Shown here in pieces: positions 18,386 through 27,024 of a stretch of DNA of 64,000 nt. The notes under the pieces were generated by a model that saw only the letters and a program-made list of their open reading frames with translations, was not told the DNA's origin and made no database searches. Origin of the DNA: an uncultured Collinsella sp. (GTDB taxonomy: Bacteria; Actinomycetota; Coriobacteriia; Coriobacteriales; Coriobacteriaceae); the NCBI GenBank assembly GCA_959019775.1, contig CAUEPS010000008.1:10672-74671 (forward strand), in the 5' to 3' direction. The translations under genes were made by a program, and so were the position numbers. Positions within the stretch are counted from its first letter, which is position 1, and every line of letters begins with the position of its first letter.

Positions 18386-18602
18386 TGTGCAAAAAACGGC
18401 AAATATGAGTACTGTTACTAGATTAGTGGCAGTAAAAACAAAGAAACTTGGGCCGAATATTTGGATTCATTGAAGAGATAATAAACGAATGTGGAATATC
18501 TTGGCGCCAAGCAGGCTGTGCGGAACTCAAAAAGGGCTCGCGGGGCGGAAAAACGCTGCTACTAAATTGGTGACAGTACTCATATTTGCCGTTTTTTGCA
18601 CA
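18386..18602. mobile_element. MITE-like element, copy 2 (217 bp)
   Basis: It is bounded by a perfect 30-bp terminal inverted repeat: 18386-18415 begins TGTGCAAAAAACGGCAAATA and 18573-18602 is its exact complement. The interior is AT-richer than the surroundings and has no ORF. It shares layout, the ACAGTACTCATATTTGCC right end and an internal GCTGCTACTAAA with the element at 3846-4075, so both are non-autonomous members of one family. No transposase is in the window. Confidence 0.7.
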
Positions 18603-18622
18603 CGGCGCCCTGAGACGGGTGC

Positions 18623-18651
18623 CCCGGAGCTCCCCGTAGGGGAGCTCCGGG
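18623..18651. terminator. 13-bp perfect hairpin
   Basis: CCCGGAGCTCCCC (18623-18635) and GGGGAGCTCCGGG (18639-18651) form a stem with a three-base loop. There is no T-run. It may insulate the downstream RNA/lipoprotein unit. Confidence 0.5.
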
Positions 18652-18723
18652 CTTCATGGGGGCACGAATGGTCCGCTCCGACCTGCAAAATCTGTGCTCA
18701 CGGTGCGAATGACGCCCCTAACC

Positions 18724-18752
18724 TTAAACTTTAGCTTGAACTTAGCTATAAT
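18724..18752 (+). promoter_or_regulatory. Promoter for the comF-hpf intergenic RNA
   Basis: A perfect TATAAT at 18747-18752 has a weak TTAAAC-type -35 seventeen bases upstream (18724-18729). Transcription would start near 18759, more than 320 bp before the next start codon. Confidence 0.55.
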
Positions 18753-18758
18753 GCGCTA

Positions 18759-19060
18759 CGTTCCTGCCAGGCTGTGGTTGCGGACGGACGAAATGTCCAT
18801 CCTAGTCCAAGACAGACGCGGTCAAAGGGATCCACGTAAGCGACCGCGTGCGCGCGGCGCGATCATGGCGCGTCCTAGATGTAAGCCGCACCGTCCGTTC
18901 TACTTTCTTTGGGGCAATACCGCCTCGCGGGCGAGCGGGCCAGTCGTGAAGGTGGTTACGGCCTCCCGAGCAAACACCCCGGTGCGCAAGTGTGGGGTCA
19001 AATACCAGGTCAGCTGGTGGGAACACCCGTTATTCCGCGCAACGCACGGATTGTATACGA
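18759..19060 (+). ncRNA. Probable structured RNA, candidate raiA-motif RNA
   Basis: A ~300-nt stretch downstream of a TATAAT promoter has no credible start codon but dense helices: CGGACGG (18781-18787) with CCGTCCG (18891-18897); ACGCGGTC (18816-18823) with GACCGCGT (18842-18849); CTCG/CGAG (18924-18935); ACCCC/GGGGT (18976-18998); ACCAG/CTGGT (19004-19018), which competes with GGTG-GGAA-CACC (19016-19027). The raiA RNA motif is a ~200-nt RNA of Firmicutes and Actinobacteria typically found between or beside comFC and raiA/hpf, which are exactly the neighbours here. Assignment to that family is by context, not by sequence comparison. It could instead be a long 5' leader of the lipoprotein gene. 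Confidence 0.5.
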
Positions 19061-19082
19061 CACAGAAGGCAGGGTAGTGGAC

Positions 19083-20093
19083 ATGGTGAGGGGCAGCTTG
19101 ATGCACGCGGCTCGGTTAGGTGCTGGGACCGCGGCGGTCATTGCCGTATTGGGCTTGAGCGGATGCGCGTTCAATCCACTGTCCACGTTCACGACACCCA
19201 CGATTGACCAGATCGAGCGCGAGACCGTTACCCCTACGGTGTCGGACGATGCCCTGGTCACTCCCGGCACCCTGACGGTTGCCCTCGATACCTCCGATGC
19301 CCCGCAGGCCATGCAGGGCGCCGATGGTAACCTCACGGGCTACGCGGTCGATGCTGCCCGCGCCCTTGCAAGCCGTATGGGCCTTAAGGTTGCCTTCGTC
19401 GATGCGTCTTCTGCCGATTCCGCGCTTGGCGACAAAAAGGCCGACATCTTCATTGGCGACATCAATTCCACTGATGGTGACATAAGCACGCTTGGTACTT
19501 GCCTGTACGACGCTGCGGCAGTGTTCGGAAAGACGAGCGACGGCGAGTCGCTGAGCGTTTCCGCCGAAACGCTTAACGCCGCTACCCTGGGCGTTCAGAC
19601 CTCTTCGGCCTCGCAGGAAGCGCTCGCCAAGCAGAGCATCACGGCCAACCAAAAGACCTTCTCCAACATCAACGAGTGCTTTGAGGCGCTCGAGTCCGGC
19701 GAGATCGACTACGTGATTTGCGATTCCACGGCCGGCGGCTACCTTGCGCGCCTGATGAGCCAGATCTCTTACGTCGGCGCGCTCGAGACACCCTCGACGC
19801 TTGACGTCGCGGGCCTCGCGGCCAACGATGAGCTATGCCGTGCCGTGAGCGATGCCCTCGACGGTATCACGGTCGATGGCACGCTCGAGGCGGTCCACTC
19901 CGTCTGGTACGGCGCGATGCCCTATGATCTCACCACCAAGACGGTCTCGGGCGCCGACGTGCAGTCGTCCGACGCCGGATCCAGCGAGTCTGCATCCTCC
20001 GATTCGAGCAGCGAGGGTGCAACCTCCGAGGATAAGTCGTCCGGCCAGGAGGGCACTATCACCGACGACGACATTAACAAGCTCAATAGCTAG
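19083..20093 (+). CDS. Solute-binding-protein-like lipoprotein (family 3)
   Basis: 336-residue lipoprotein: signal peptide with lipobox LGLSGC (Cys28), then a bilobal amino-acid/polar solute-binding fold (LTVALDTSDAP at its start, DIFIGDIN and DYVICDSTAGG segments) and a Ser/Asp-rich C-terminal tail. It would sit outside the membrane and bind a small ligand. No permease or ATPase gene is adjacent, so it is an orphan binding protein or a sensor. Start is ATG 19083; ATG 19101, with GAGGGG upstream, is equally possible. Confidence 0.75.
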   Translation: MVRGSLMHAARLGAGTAAVIAVLGLSGCAFNPLSTFTTPTIDQIERETVTPTVSDDALVTPGTLTVALDTSDAPQAMQGADGNLTGYAVDAARALASRMGLKVAFVDASSADSALGDKKADIFIGDINSTDGDISTLGTCLYDAAAVFGKTSDGESLSVSAETLNAATLGVQTSSASQEALAKQSITANQKTFSNINECFEALESGEIDYVICDSTAGGYLARLMSQISYVGALETPSTLDVAGLAANDELCRAVSDALDGITVDGTLEAVHSVWYGAMPYDLTTKTVSGADVQSSDAGSSESASSDSSSEGATSEDKSSGQEGTITDDDINKLNS

Positions 20094-20159
20094 TTATTGC
20101 TAGGGGTGGTGTCTCCTATGCGCTAGGAGAGACGCCTCTTCTCGGTTTCAACACGCATT

Positions 20160-20194
20160 GCCGGGCTTTCCCAACAGGGGAGCCCGGCTTTTTC
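20160..20194 (+). terminator. Terminator after the binding protein
   Basis: GCCGGGCT (20160-20167) pairs with AGCCCGGC (20181-20188), followed by TTTTTC. The remainder of the 317-bp gap up to hpf holds an unremarkable AT-rich promoter region. Confidence 0.85.
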
Positions 20195-20410
20195 GTTTCC
20201 ATAAAACCAGCAGGTCAAAGACGTTTTTTAGGTGCAAAACTTAAGTCGCCGTCGCCCTCCCATAGCGCACTTTGCCACAGAAAAGTGCGAGACTTCGGTA
20301 TGCGGTATCAAGCAATCGTTATTCGGGTCTTTGGGAATCCGCGTGATTAAATGCACGGCAATGGGTACATAGCCAGTACAGTAAGTCCCCGAGGCAGATT
20401 GGAGCCACGT

Positions 20411-20995
20411 ATGGATATCAAGGTTTCTGGACGCAAGACGACGGTAACCGATGCTCTGCGTGCGCATGTGGATGAGAAGATCGGCGAGGCGCTCAAGGTT
20501 TTCGATATCGAGCCCATGACGGTCGACGTCGTACTTCGCTATGAGAAGAACCCCTCGAACCCCAACCCGGCAATCGTCGAGGTTACGGTTCGCGCTCGCG
20601 GTTCGGTGATTCGCGTTGCCGAGCACGGTGCAGATATGTACGCCGCCATCGACCTCTCCGCCGATAAGGTCACCCGCCAGCTGCGCAAGTTCAAGACCAA
20701 GGTCGTGGACAACCGCCAGGGCGGTGCCAGCGCAGCGGATGTCGCACCGGTCGAGCGCGTCGAGGATCTGGCCGACCTGCTGCTGCCCGAGGAGGAGGAC
20801 GACCTGCTCGTCCGTGAGAAGGTCATTGATGTCACCCCGATGACTGAGGAGCAGGCGCTGGTGCAGACCGATCTGCTCGGCCACGACTTCTACGTGTTCG
20901 AGAACGCGACGACTGGCCTCATCAATGTGGTGTATCACCGTAAGAATGGTGGATATGGCATCATCAAGCCCCGCATCGAAACACTTGACGAGTAA
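20411..20995 (+). CDS. hpf: Ribosome hibernation promoting factor, long form
   Basis: Long HPF (RaiA/YvyD family, 194 residues) that dimerises 70S ribosomes into inactive 100S particles. The N-terminal S30AE domain starts MDIKVSGRKTTVTDALRAHV and is followed by a linker and a C-terminal dimerisation domain (about residues 130-190, including FYVFENATTGLINVVYHR). ATG 20411 has GGAG upstream; an earlier in-frame ATG at 20351 is not supported. A terminator follows. Confidence 0.93.
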   Translation: MDIKVSGRKTTVTDALRAHVDEKIGEALKVFDIEPMTVDVVLRYEKNPSNPNPAIVEVTVRARGSVIRVAEHGADMYAAIDLSADKVTRQLRKFKTKVVDNRQGGASAADVAPVERVEDLADLLLPEEEDDLLVREKVIDVTPMTEEQALVQTDLLGHDFYVFENATTGLINVVYHRKNGGYGIIKPRIETLDE

Positions 20996-21024
20996 AATAC
21001 GTTAACTTGCATGAGTTAACGGTT

Positions 21025-21056
21025 GGCGGCCATCCCATGCGGGTGGCCGCCTTTTT
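21025..21056 (+). terminator. Terminator after hpf
   Basis: GGCGGCCA (21025-21032) pairs with TGGCCGCC (21044-21051), followed by TTTTT. Confidence 0.9.
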
Positions 21057-21074
21057 ACGTAAGGAGTCGCTTTG

Positions 21075-22028
21075 ATGGACAAGGCCGCATCCGCCGGTCA
21101 TTCGGACCGTTGCCGCATCGTCGTCGATACTTGCTGCGACTTTAGCCCCGAGGTCGCCGCGAACCTCGATGTCGATATCCTGGGTTTCCCCTTCATTATC
21201 GATGGCGAGGAGCGCACGGATGACATCTGGTCGAGCATCACACCCAAGGAGTTCTACGACCGCATGCGCGCCGGCGCTCGCGTGTCTACCTCCGCCGTGT
21301 CGCTCGGTCGCTATATCGAGTTCTTTACCGAGTGCGCCAAAGAGGGCACGCCCACGGTCTACCTGTGCTTTACCTCGGCGCTGTCGTCGAGCTACAACTC
21401 CGCGTGCCAGGCGGCAGATGCCGTGCGCGCCGAGTATCCCAACTTTGAGCTCTACGTGGTCGACAACGCTCTGCCCTGCGCGACCGGTGCGCTCTTGGCG
21501 CTCGAGGCCGTGCGCCAGCGCTCAGCGGGACTGACCGCCAAGCAGCTGGTCGATTGGGCAAACGAGGCAAAGACCTACGTCCACGGCTACTTTACGCTCG
21601 AGAGCTTTGACGCGCTGGCTGCCGGCGGCCGCATTCCGCCCGCGGCGGCACAGCTCACGGCAAAGCTCGACGTCAAGCCCGAGCTCTCCTACGACCTTGC
21701 CGGCTCGCTGTCGCTGATCGGCGTCAACCGCGGCCGCAAGAAGGCGCTCAAGTCCATCCTCAAGTCGTTCCGCGAGAACTACGTGCCCGACCGCACCATG
21801 CCCATCGCCATCATGACGGCCGATGCCGAGAAGGACGGTGATTGGCTCGAGGCCGCCATCCGCAAGGAGGAAGGCTGCGCCGACGTCACCATCATCCGTA
21901 GTTCCGTCGGTCCCACCATCGGCTCGCATGTGGGCCCCGGCATGGTGGCTTGCGCGTTTTGGGGCAAGAACCGCGCCGAGAAAGCCTCGCTTTCCGACCG
22001 CATCGCACGCCGTGTGCGCGGTGAGTAG
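21075..22028 (+). CDS. DegV-family fatty-acid-binding protein
   Basis: 317-residue DegV/FakB-type protein. It starts with RIVVDTCCDF and contains TSAVSLGRY and an SSxxNSA-like segment (SSSYNSACQAA) that line the fatty-acid cavity. FakB proteins present exogenous fatty acids to the kinase FakA; no fakA is adjacent. The ATG at 21075 sits eight bases after AAGGAG. Confidence 0.88.
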   Translation: MDKAASAGHSDRCRIVVDTCCDFSPEVAANLDVDILGFPFIIDGEERTDDIWSSITPKEFYDRMRAGARVSTSAVSLGRYIEFFTECAKEGTPTVYLCFTSALSSSYNSACQAADAVRAEYPNFELYVVDNALPCATGALLALEAVRQRSAGLTAKQLVDWANEAKTYVHGYFTLESFDALAAGGRIPPAAAQLTAKLDVKPELSYDLAGSLSLIGVNRGRKKALKSILKSFRENYVPDRTMPIAIMTADAEKDGDWLEAAIRKEEGCADVTIIRSSVGPTIGSHVGPGMVACAFWGKNRAEKASLSDRIARRVRGE

Positions 22029-22126
22029 ACAGGCGCTGCGGCTGCAAGTGCCCTCAAGTCACGGCCGAAACGCTGGCACCGAGTATTTAACCTGGTAACA
22101 ACACCCAACCCAAAAGGAAAGGTTTC

Positions 22127-23206
22127 ATGGCAAACAAGCTCTCCGTCGCATTTATCGGCACCGGAATCATGGGTGCCCCCATCGCCGGCCACATCCTGGA
22201 TGCCGGCTATCCCGTCACGGTCAACAACCGCACCAAGTCCAAGGCCGCCGCGCTTATCGAGCGCGGCGCTGTCTGGGCCGATACGCCGGCAGATGCCGTG
22301 GCGAACGCCGACGTCGTCTTTACCATGGTGGGCTATCCCTCCGAGGTCGAGGAGCTCTACCTGGCGGGCGACGGCCTGCTCGCGTGCACTAAGCCCGGCG
22401 CGGTCTTGATCGACCTCACCACGAGCTCGCCCGAGCTTGCCCGTGACATTGCCGAGGCCGCCCAGGTTTCTGGTCGCATGGCGTTTGACTGCCCCGTCAC
22501 CGGCGGCGAGTCGGGCGCTATCGCCGGTACGCTCACGGCTATCGTGGGCGCTACCGAGAACGACATCGCGCCGGTCCGCGATATCCTTTCCACCTTTGCG
22601 GCAACCATCTGCTGCTTCGACGGCGCCGGCAAGGGCCAGGCTGCCAAGCTCGCCAACCAGGTGTCGCTGGGCGCCTGCATGGTTGGCATGGCAGACGCCA
22701 TGGCATTTGCCGAGCTGAGCGGCCTTGACGTGGAGAAGACCCGACAGATGATCCTGGGCGGCACCGGTAAGTCCGGCGCCATGGAGAGCCTGGCGCCCAA
22801 GGCGCTCGACGGCGACTACAAGCCCGGCTTTATGGTCGAGCACTTCATCAAGGACCTGCGTCTGGCGCTCGCCTACGCCGACGACCGCGAGCTCGCGCTG
22901 CCCGGCGCCGACGTGGCCTTTACGCTCTATGACATGCTCGACGCCATCGGTGGCGCCAAGCTGGGCACCCAGGCCATCACGGTCCTCTACAAGGAGGAGG
23001 CCGACGCCATTGCCGCCGGTCTGGACTGGTCGCAGTATCGTCCCGAAGAGCATGGCGCTCACGAGGACGGCTGCGGTTGCGGCGAGCATGGCGACGACCA
23101 CGAGTGCGGTTGCGGCCACCACCATGGCGAGGACCACGAGTGCTGCGGCGGCCACGGCCATGACGACGGCCACGAGTGCTGCTGCGGCCACCATCACGGG
23201 GAGTAG
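22127..23206 (+). CDS. 3-hydroxyisobutyrate dehydrogenase-family oxidoreductase with His/Cys-rich tail
   Basis: NAD(P)-dependent beta-hydroxyacid dehydrogenase of 359 residues. It has the Rossmann motif FIGTGIMGAPIAGH at the N-terminus, the substrate motif DCPVTGGESGA and the catalytic-lysine region GKGQAAKLANQ. The first ~306 residues match the family; the last 53 (307-359) are an added tail with 14 histidines and 9 cysteines in CGCG, HHH and CCC clusters, with Asp, Glu and Gly. Such a tail would bind Ni, Zn, Co or Cu. The next gene starts six bases after the stop, so they may be cotranscribed. The substrate is unknown. Confidence 0.85.
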   Translation: MANKLSVAFIGTGIMGAPIAGHILDAGYPVTVNNRTKSKAAALIERGAVWADTPADAVANADVVFTMVGYPSEVEELYLAGDGLLACTKPGAVLIDLTTSSPELARDIAEAAQVSGRMAFDCPVTGGESGAIAGTLTAIVGATENDIAPVRDILSTFAATICCFDGAGKGQAAKLANQVSLGACMVGMADAMAFAELSGLDVEKTRQMILGGTGKSGAMESLAPKALDGDYKPGFMVEHFIKDLRLALAYADDRELALPGADVAFTLYDMLDAIGGAKLGTQAITVLYKEEADAIAAGLDWSQYRPEEHGAHEDGCGCGEHGDDHECGCGHHHGEDHECCGGHGHDDGHECCCGHHHGE

Positions 23207-23211
23207 CGCCC

Positions 23212-23640
23212 ATGAGCTGGACGTTCGTGGTGCTTGCGCTGGTGCTCTTTCTCTTTGCGATCTACATCGGCTTTTTGTGCGGCCAGTGGGCGTGCGAAAA
23301 GCGCGTCATCACCAAGCGCGACTACTGGATTGCCAATTTTGCAGGTGCGGCGGCAGTCGTCTTGCTAACCTGGGTGTTTTCGCTGTTCCCGCTGGTGCAG
23401 TTTGCGCCGATCGGCTGGCTCGCCGGCTTTATCGCCGGCCTTAAGATGAGTTTTGGCGAGTCCGTCGGCCCGTGGCGCAAGCACGACGAGGTCTTTAACG
23501 TCAACAAGGCTCACCGCGCCGCCGCCGACGCGGGCGATGCCGAGGAGCGTCGCCGTGCGCGTCACAATGGCGCGGCCGACCGACAGCTCATCTCGGTCAC
23601 CGATGACAGCAAGGGTGCTGGCAAGCATGCTAAGAAATAG
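23212..23640 (+). CDS. Small two-span membrane protein
   Basis: 142 residues, with an N-terminal helix (MSWTFVVLALVLFLFAIYIG), a second hydrophobic segment near 45-80, and a charged C-terminal half. Function is not recognised. The ATG at 23212 follows the dehydrogenase stop by six bases and the stop precedes the next gene by fifteen, so it is part of a 22.1-25.4 kb cluster. Confidence 0.75.
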   Translation: MSWTFVVLALVLFLFAIYIGFLCGQWACEKRVITKRDYWIANFAGAAAVVLLTWVFSLFPLVQFAPIGWLAGFIAGLKMSFGESVGPWRKHDEVFNVNKAHRAAADAGDAEERRRARHNGAADRQLISVTDDSKGAGKHAKK

Positions 23641-23655
23641 TAAGAAGAGGTAACT

Positions 23656-24354
23656 ATGGCAGAAAACAAGGAAGAACAGCTCACCGACGAGGAGCTGGCA
23701 CAGCTTCAGCTGGCAGAGGAGAACGAGAACGCCGTCGACCGTCTGGTCCAGGAGCTCGGCTGCCCCACGCGCCGCATCCGTCAGTTTGCCGCCCGCGTGC
23801 TGCACCTGCTTGCCGAGCGCGATCCGCAGCGTGTCGTGCCCTGCGTGCCCGCGCTGATCGAGGCACTCGACCGCCCCGAGGCTCAGACCCGCTGGGAGGC
23901 CCTCGATGCCCTGGCGGCGCTTGCCACCACCTGCCCCGAGCAGCTGGGCGATGCCTTTGAGGGCGCCGAGACCGCGCTGTTCGACGAGATTTCCTCCACG
24001 CTGCGCTATGCCGCCTTCCGCCTGCTGTGCGTGTGGGGCGCCACGAGCGTCGGGCGTTCGCGCGAGGCTTGGCCCATTCTGGACGAGGCCATCCAGTGCT
24101 ACCACGGCGACCTCGAGTATCGCGACATGCTCGGTTGCCTGTACGAGTTTGGCCAGGGCGAGATCGACGCCGAGGTCGCCGAGAAGCTTGCACTGCGCCT
24201 TAAGTTCGATGCCGAGAACGGCAAGGGCAGCTATCTCAAGGCCCGTTCGAGCGAGATTTGCGAAATGCTTGTTAAACGTTTTGGCCTGGATCTCTCCAAA
24301 AAGAAGAAGCGTGCTAGCGTAAAAAAATCTGACGACGCCGAAGACGAGGAGTAA
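23656..24354 (+). CDS. HEAT-repeat-like cytoplasmic protein
   Basis: 232 residues, all helical, with two to three HEAT-like repeats (for example PALIEALDRPEAQTRWEALD) and a Lys/Asp/Glu-rich C-terminus. No enzyme motif is seen; a scaffold or protein-binding role is likely. AAGAGG precedes the ATG. It ends six bases before the dehydrogenase gene. Confidence 0.7.
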   Translation: MAENKEEQLTDEELAQLQLAEENENAVDRLVQELGCPTRRIRQFAARVLHLLAERDPQRVVPCVPALIEALDRPEAQTRWEALDALAALATTCPEQLGDAFEGAETALFDEISSTLRYAAFRLLCVWGATSVGRSREAWPILDEAIQCYHGDLEYRDMLGCLYEFGQGEIDAEVAEKLALRLKFDAENGKGSYLKARSSEICEMLVKRFGLDLSKKKKRASVKKSDDAEDEE

Positions 24355-24360
24355 CAGATT

Positions 24361-25446
24361 ATGGCGCACGATGTAGTCCTGATTCCTGGTGACGGTATCG
24401 GTCCCGAGATTACGCAGGCTATGCGCCGCGTGGTCGAGGCCACTAGTGTCCAGATCAACTGGAACGTCCAGGAGGCCGGTGCCGGCGTCATGGACGAGTT
24501 TGGCACGCCGCTGCCCCAACATGTGCTCGATGCGGTCGCCGAGACCAAGGTTGCTATCAAGGGCCCCATCACCACGCCGGTCGGCACGGGTTTCCGCAGC
24601 GTTAACGTCGCCCTGCGCAAGCATTTTGACCTGTACGCCTGCGTGCGCCCCTGCCTGTCGCAGCCGGGCGACGGCTCGCGCTTCCGCGACGTCGACCTGG
24701 TCATCGTGCGCGAGAACACCGAGGACCTCTACGCCGGCATCGAGTTCGATGAGGGCGCTGCCGAGGTCGAGGAGCTCTCGCAGCTCGTCGAGCGTTCGGG
24801 CCAAAAGACCTTCGCCGCCGATTCCGCCATCTCGATCAAGCCGATCTCCATCTGCAAGAGCCGCCGCATTGTGGAGTACGCCTTTGAGTACGCCCGCCGC
24901 TGCGGCCGCAAAAAGGTGACGGCCGTGCATAAGGCCAACATCATGAAGGCGACCGATGGCCTGTTCCTGCGCGTTGCGCGCGAGGTGGCCGCCAACTATC
25001 CCGATATCGAGTTCAACGACAAGATCGTCGACGCCACCTGCATGGGCCTGGTCCAGAACCCCAACGACTTCGATGTCCTGGTGCTGCCCAACCTGTACGG
25101 CGACATCGTGAGCGACCTGTGCGCCGGCCTGGTGGGCGGCTTAGGCATGGCCCCCGGCTCCAACATCGGTGCCGACTGCGCCATCTTCGAGGCGACGCAC
25201 GGCTCCGCGCCCGATATCGCTGGCCAGGATATCGCTAACCCCACGGCCGAGATTCTGTCCGCGGCTATGATGCTCGATCACCTGGGCGAGAACGACGCGG
25301 CCAATCGCATCCGCGCCGCCGTTTCTGCCACGCTCGACGAGGGTGAGCAGGTTACCGGCGACGTTCGTCGTGCCCAGACCGGCTCCGTTGAGGGCGCTGT
25401 GGGCACGCAGGCCTTTGCCGATGCCGTTATCGCGCACCTGGCCTAA
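24361..25446 (+). CDS. Isocitrate/isopropylmalate dehydrogenase family protein
   Basis: 361-residue beta-decarboxylating dehydrogenase. It starts VVLIPGDGIGPEI and contains the substrate-site segment SVNVALRKHFDLYACVRP, the RENTEDLYAG motif and the metal-binding Asp region (LPNLYGDIVSDL). The SxNVxLRK form and short length fit NAD-dependent isocitrate dehydrogenase better than isopropylmalate dehydrogenase, but this is not proof. The start lies six bases after the HEAT protein stop. Confidence 0.85.
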   Translation: MAHDVVLIPGDGIGPEITQAMRRVVEATSVQINWNVQEAGAGVMDEFGTPLPQHVLDAVAETKVAIKGPITTPVGTGFRSVNVALRKHFDLYACVRPCLSQPGDGSRFRDVDLVIVRENTEDLYAGIEFDEGAAEVEELSQLVERSGQKTFAADSAISIKPISICKSRRIVEYAFEYARRCGRKKVTAVHKANIMKATDGLFLRVAREVAANYPDIEFNDKIVDATCMGLVQNPNDFDVLVLPNLYGDIVSDLCAGLVGGLGMAPGSNIGADCAIFEATHGSAPDIAGQDIANPTAEILSAAMMLDHLGENDAANRIRAAVSATLDEGEQVTGDVRRAQTGSVEGAVGTQAFADAVIAHLA

Positions 25447-25505
25447 GGCATGCAGACTGCAAACGCCTAAATAGTACTTAAGTGTTTGCGTATAACCTGA
25501 GAATC

Positions 25506-25536
25506 AATACGCCCGGCGCTTTGTCGGGCGTATTCT
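25506..25536 (+). terminator. Terminator after the dehydrogenase
   Basis: AATACGCCCG (25506-25515) pairs with CGGGCGTATT (25525-25534), with a short T-rich tail. Confidence 0.75.
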
Positions 25537-25572
25537 ATTGCGGACTATGTTTCCTAACAAGGAGTAACTGAT

Positions 25573-26667
25573 ATGGGTCTGATTCAAAAGAAGGACGAGA
25601 AGGACGAGATCGACGGCATCCAGATCATCGAGCGCGGCGAAGGCCCCGATGGTGATGAGGAGGAGAAGATCGATCTGGTCGCCGGTACGTCTGCCGAACA
25701 TATTGCCGCCGGTACGACGGCCGAGGAGGAGGACGCTCGCCTGGAGGCAAAGATCGCCGCGGACGCCGCCGACGAGAACCTCATGCCCGAGGAGCAGGAC
25801 GAGGACGACGATATCCTGGGTTCCGACGAAGACGACCGCGCATTCAAGCACAAGAAGACGATGATTGCCGCCTTCGTGGTTGCAGTCGTGATCGCTGCTG
25901 TGGTCGGCTTCTTTATCGGCAACGGTGGTTTTGGCGGCAAGGGCGTCGGCTCGGCGACCCTGTCCGAGGACCAGCTCGATTCGACCGTGGCGAGCTATAG
26001 CTACAACGGCAAGAAGAGCGACATCACCGCGCGTGAGGCCATCGAGAGCCAGTACAGCCTTGACACCGTCAAGGACGACGACGGCAACTACACCGCTCCG
26101 TCTGCCGACGTTATCCTGTCCTACGTGCGCAACCAGATTCTGCTGGACGCTGCCGAGGACGAGGGCATTACCGTCTCTTCCAAGGAAATGAAGCAGTATG
26201 CCGAGGATTCCATCGGCACCTCCGACTACAAGACCATGGCCACGCAGTACGGCGTGTCCAAGGACCAGGCCAAGCAGATCGTCCGCCAGTCCGCGACGCT
26301 GCAGAAGCTCTACAAGAAGAAGGTGGGCGATAGCTCCGCAAGCATGCCGACCGCCCCGACCGAGCCTGCTGACGGCAACGAGGAGACCGCGAGCAAGGAC
26401 TACGCCGACTACATCATCAACCTTGCCGGCGATGAGTGGGATAGCTCAAAGGGCACTTGGAAGGATGCCGACAGCACCTATGCCAAGGCCTTTGCCGATG
26501 ATGCCTTTACGGCCGATAGCGCTACCTATAAGCAGGCCATGACCGCCTACTATACTGCTTATCAGCAGTATTCCTCGCAGGCTTCGAGCGCCAGCTCCAA
26601 GTGGACCGAGTATGCTAACGGCCTCTACGCCAAGGCCAACATCAGCATCTACGGCCTGTTTGCGTAA
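25573..26667 (+). CDS. SurA N-terminal-like anchored membrane protein
   Basis: 364 residues: an acidic cytoplasmic N-terminus (about 1-92), one transmembrane helix near 94-118, then an extracytoplasmic alpha-helical domain resembling the chaperone region of SurA/PrsA (about 130-240) and a Ser/Ala/Tyr-rich end. No PPIase parvulin core is obvious. It probably assists folding or is a structural envelope protein. AAGGAG precedes the ATG; bounded by terminators on both sides. Confidence 0.65.
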   Translation: MGLIQKKDEKDEIDGIQIIERGEGPDGDEEEKIDLVAGTSAEHIAAGTTAEEEDARLEAKIAADAADENLMPEEQDEDDDILGSDEDDRAFKHKKTMIAAFVVAVVIAAVVGFFIGNGGFGGKGVGSATLSEDQLDSTVASYSYNGKKSDITAREAIESQYSLDTVKDDDGNYTAPSADVILSYVRNQILLDAAEDEGITVSSKEMKQYAEDSIGTSDYKTMATQYGVSKDQAKQIVRQSATLQKLYKKKVGDSSASMPTAPTEPADGNEETASKDYADYIINLAGDEWDSSKGTWKDADSTYAKAFADDAFTADSATYKQAMTAYYTAYQQYSSQASSASSKWTEYANGLYAKANISIYGLFA

Positions 26668-26706
26668 GGTTTGCCTGAGCCGCCGAGCGCGTAGCTGAAA
26701 TATCTG

Positions 26707-26747
26707 AATAGCCCGCTAGAACGGATGTTGTTCTAGCGGGCTATTTG
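26707..26747. terminator. Bidirectional terminator
   Basis: A 16-bp perfect stem (26707-26722 starting AATAGCCCGC, with 26730-26745) separates the convergent SurA-like and XRE genes. Confidence 0.85.
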
Positions 26748-26775
26748 CGTTTAGGCGCTGGTGGCTAAATTATGC

Positions 26776-27015
26776 CTATGAATCTTTAAGTCCAAAAAGA
26801 TTATCGGCTTCATCGTCAGGCATATATTCCAGCACATCGCCCGGTTGGCAGTCGAGTGCCCGGCATATCGCGTCAAGAGTTGAAAAGCGCACGGCAGAAA
26901 CCTTGCCCGTCTTGATGCGCGACATATTGACCTGGGAGATGCCCACGTGTTCCGCAAGCTCTTTGGATGAGATCTTGCGTTCGGCAAGCATGCGGTCGAG
27001 CCGCAGAATAATCAT
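26776..27015 (-). CDS. XRE-family HTH regulator (YozG-like)
   Basis: 79-residue protein consisting of one Cro/C1-type helix-turn-helix (ISSKELAEHVGISQVNMSRIKTG). The arrangement with a DUF2975 membrane protein immediately upstream is the typical YozG-type pair, in which the regulator controls its own membrane partner. The two genes are nine bases apart on the same strand. Confidence 0.85.
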   Translation of the reverse strand: MIILRLDRMLAERKISSKELAEHVGISQVNMSRIKTGKVSAVRFSTLDAICRALDCQPGDVLEYMPDDEADNLFGLKDS

Positions 27016-27024
27016 GGATTCCCC

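Noticed and set aside
19001..19030. SRP RNA (presence of ACCAGGTCAG)
   Set aside because: The GGAA tetraloop context and AGCAG asymmetric loop of the SRP RNA domain IV are missing.
18694..19077. 127-codon ORF over the candidate RNA
   Set aside because: Poor codon bias, no ribosome-binding site, and overlaps dense RNA helices.
21779..23197. 472-codon - strand frame over the dehydrogenase
   Set aside because: Its Val/Ala/Met-rich start is the reverse complement of the His/Cys tail codons of the real gene.
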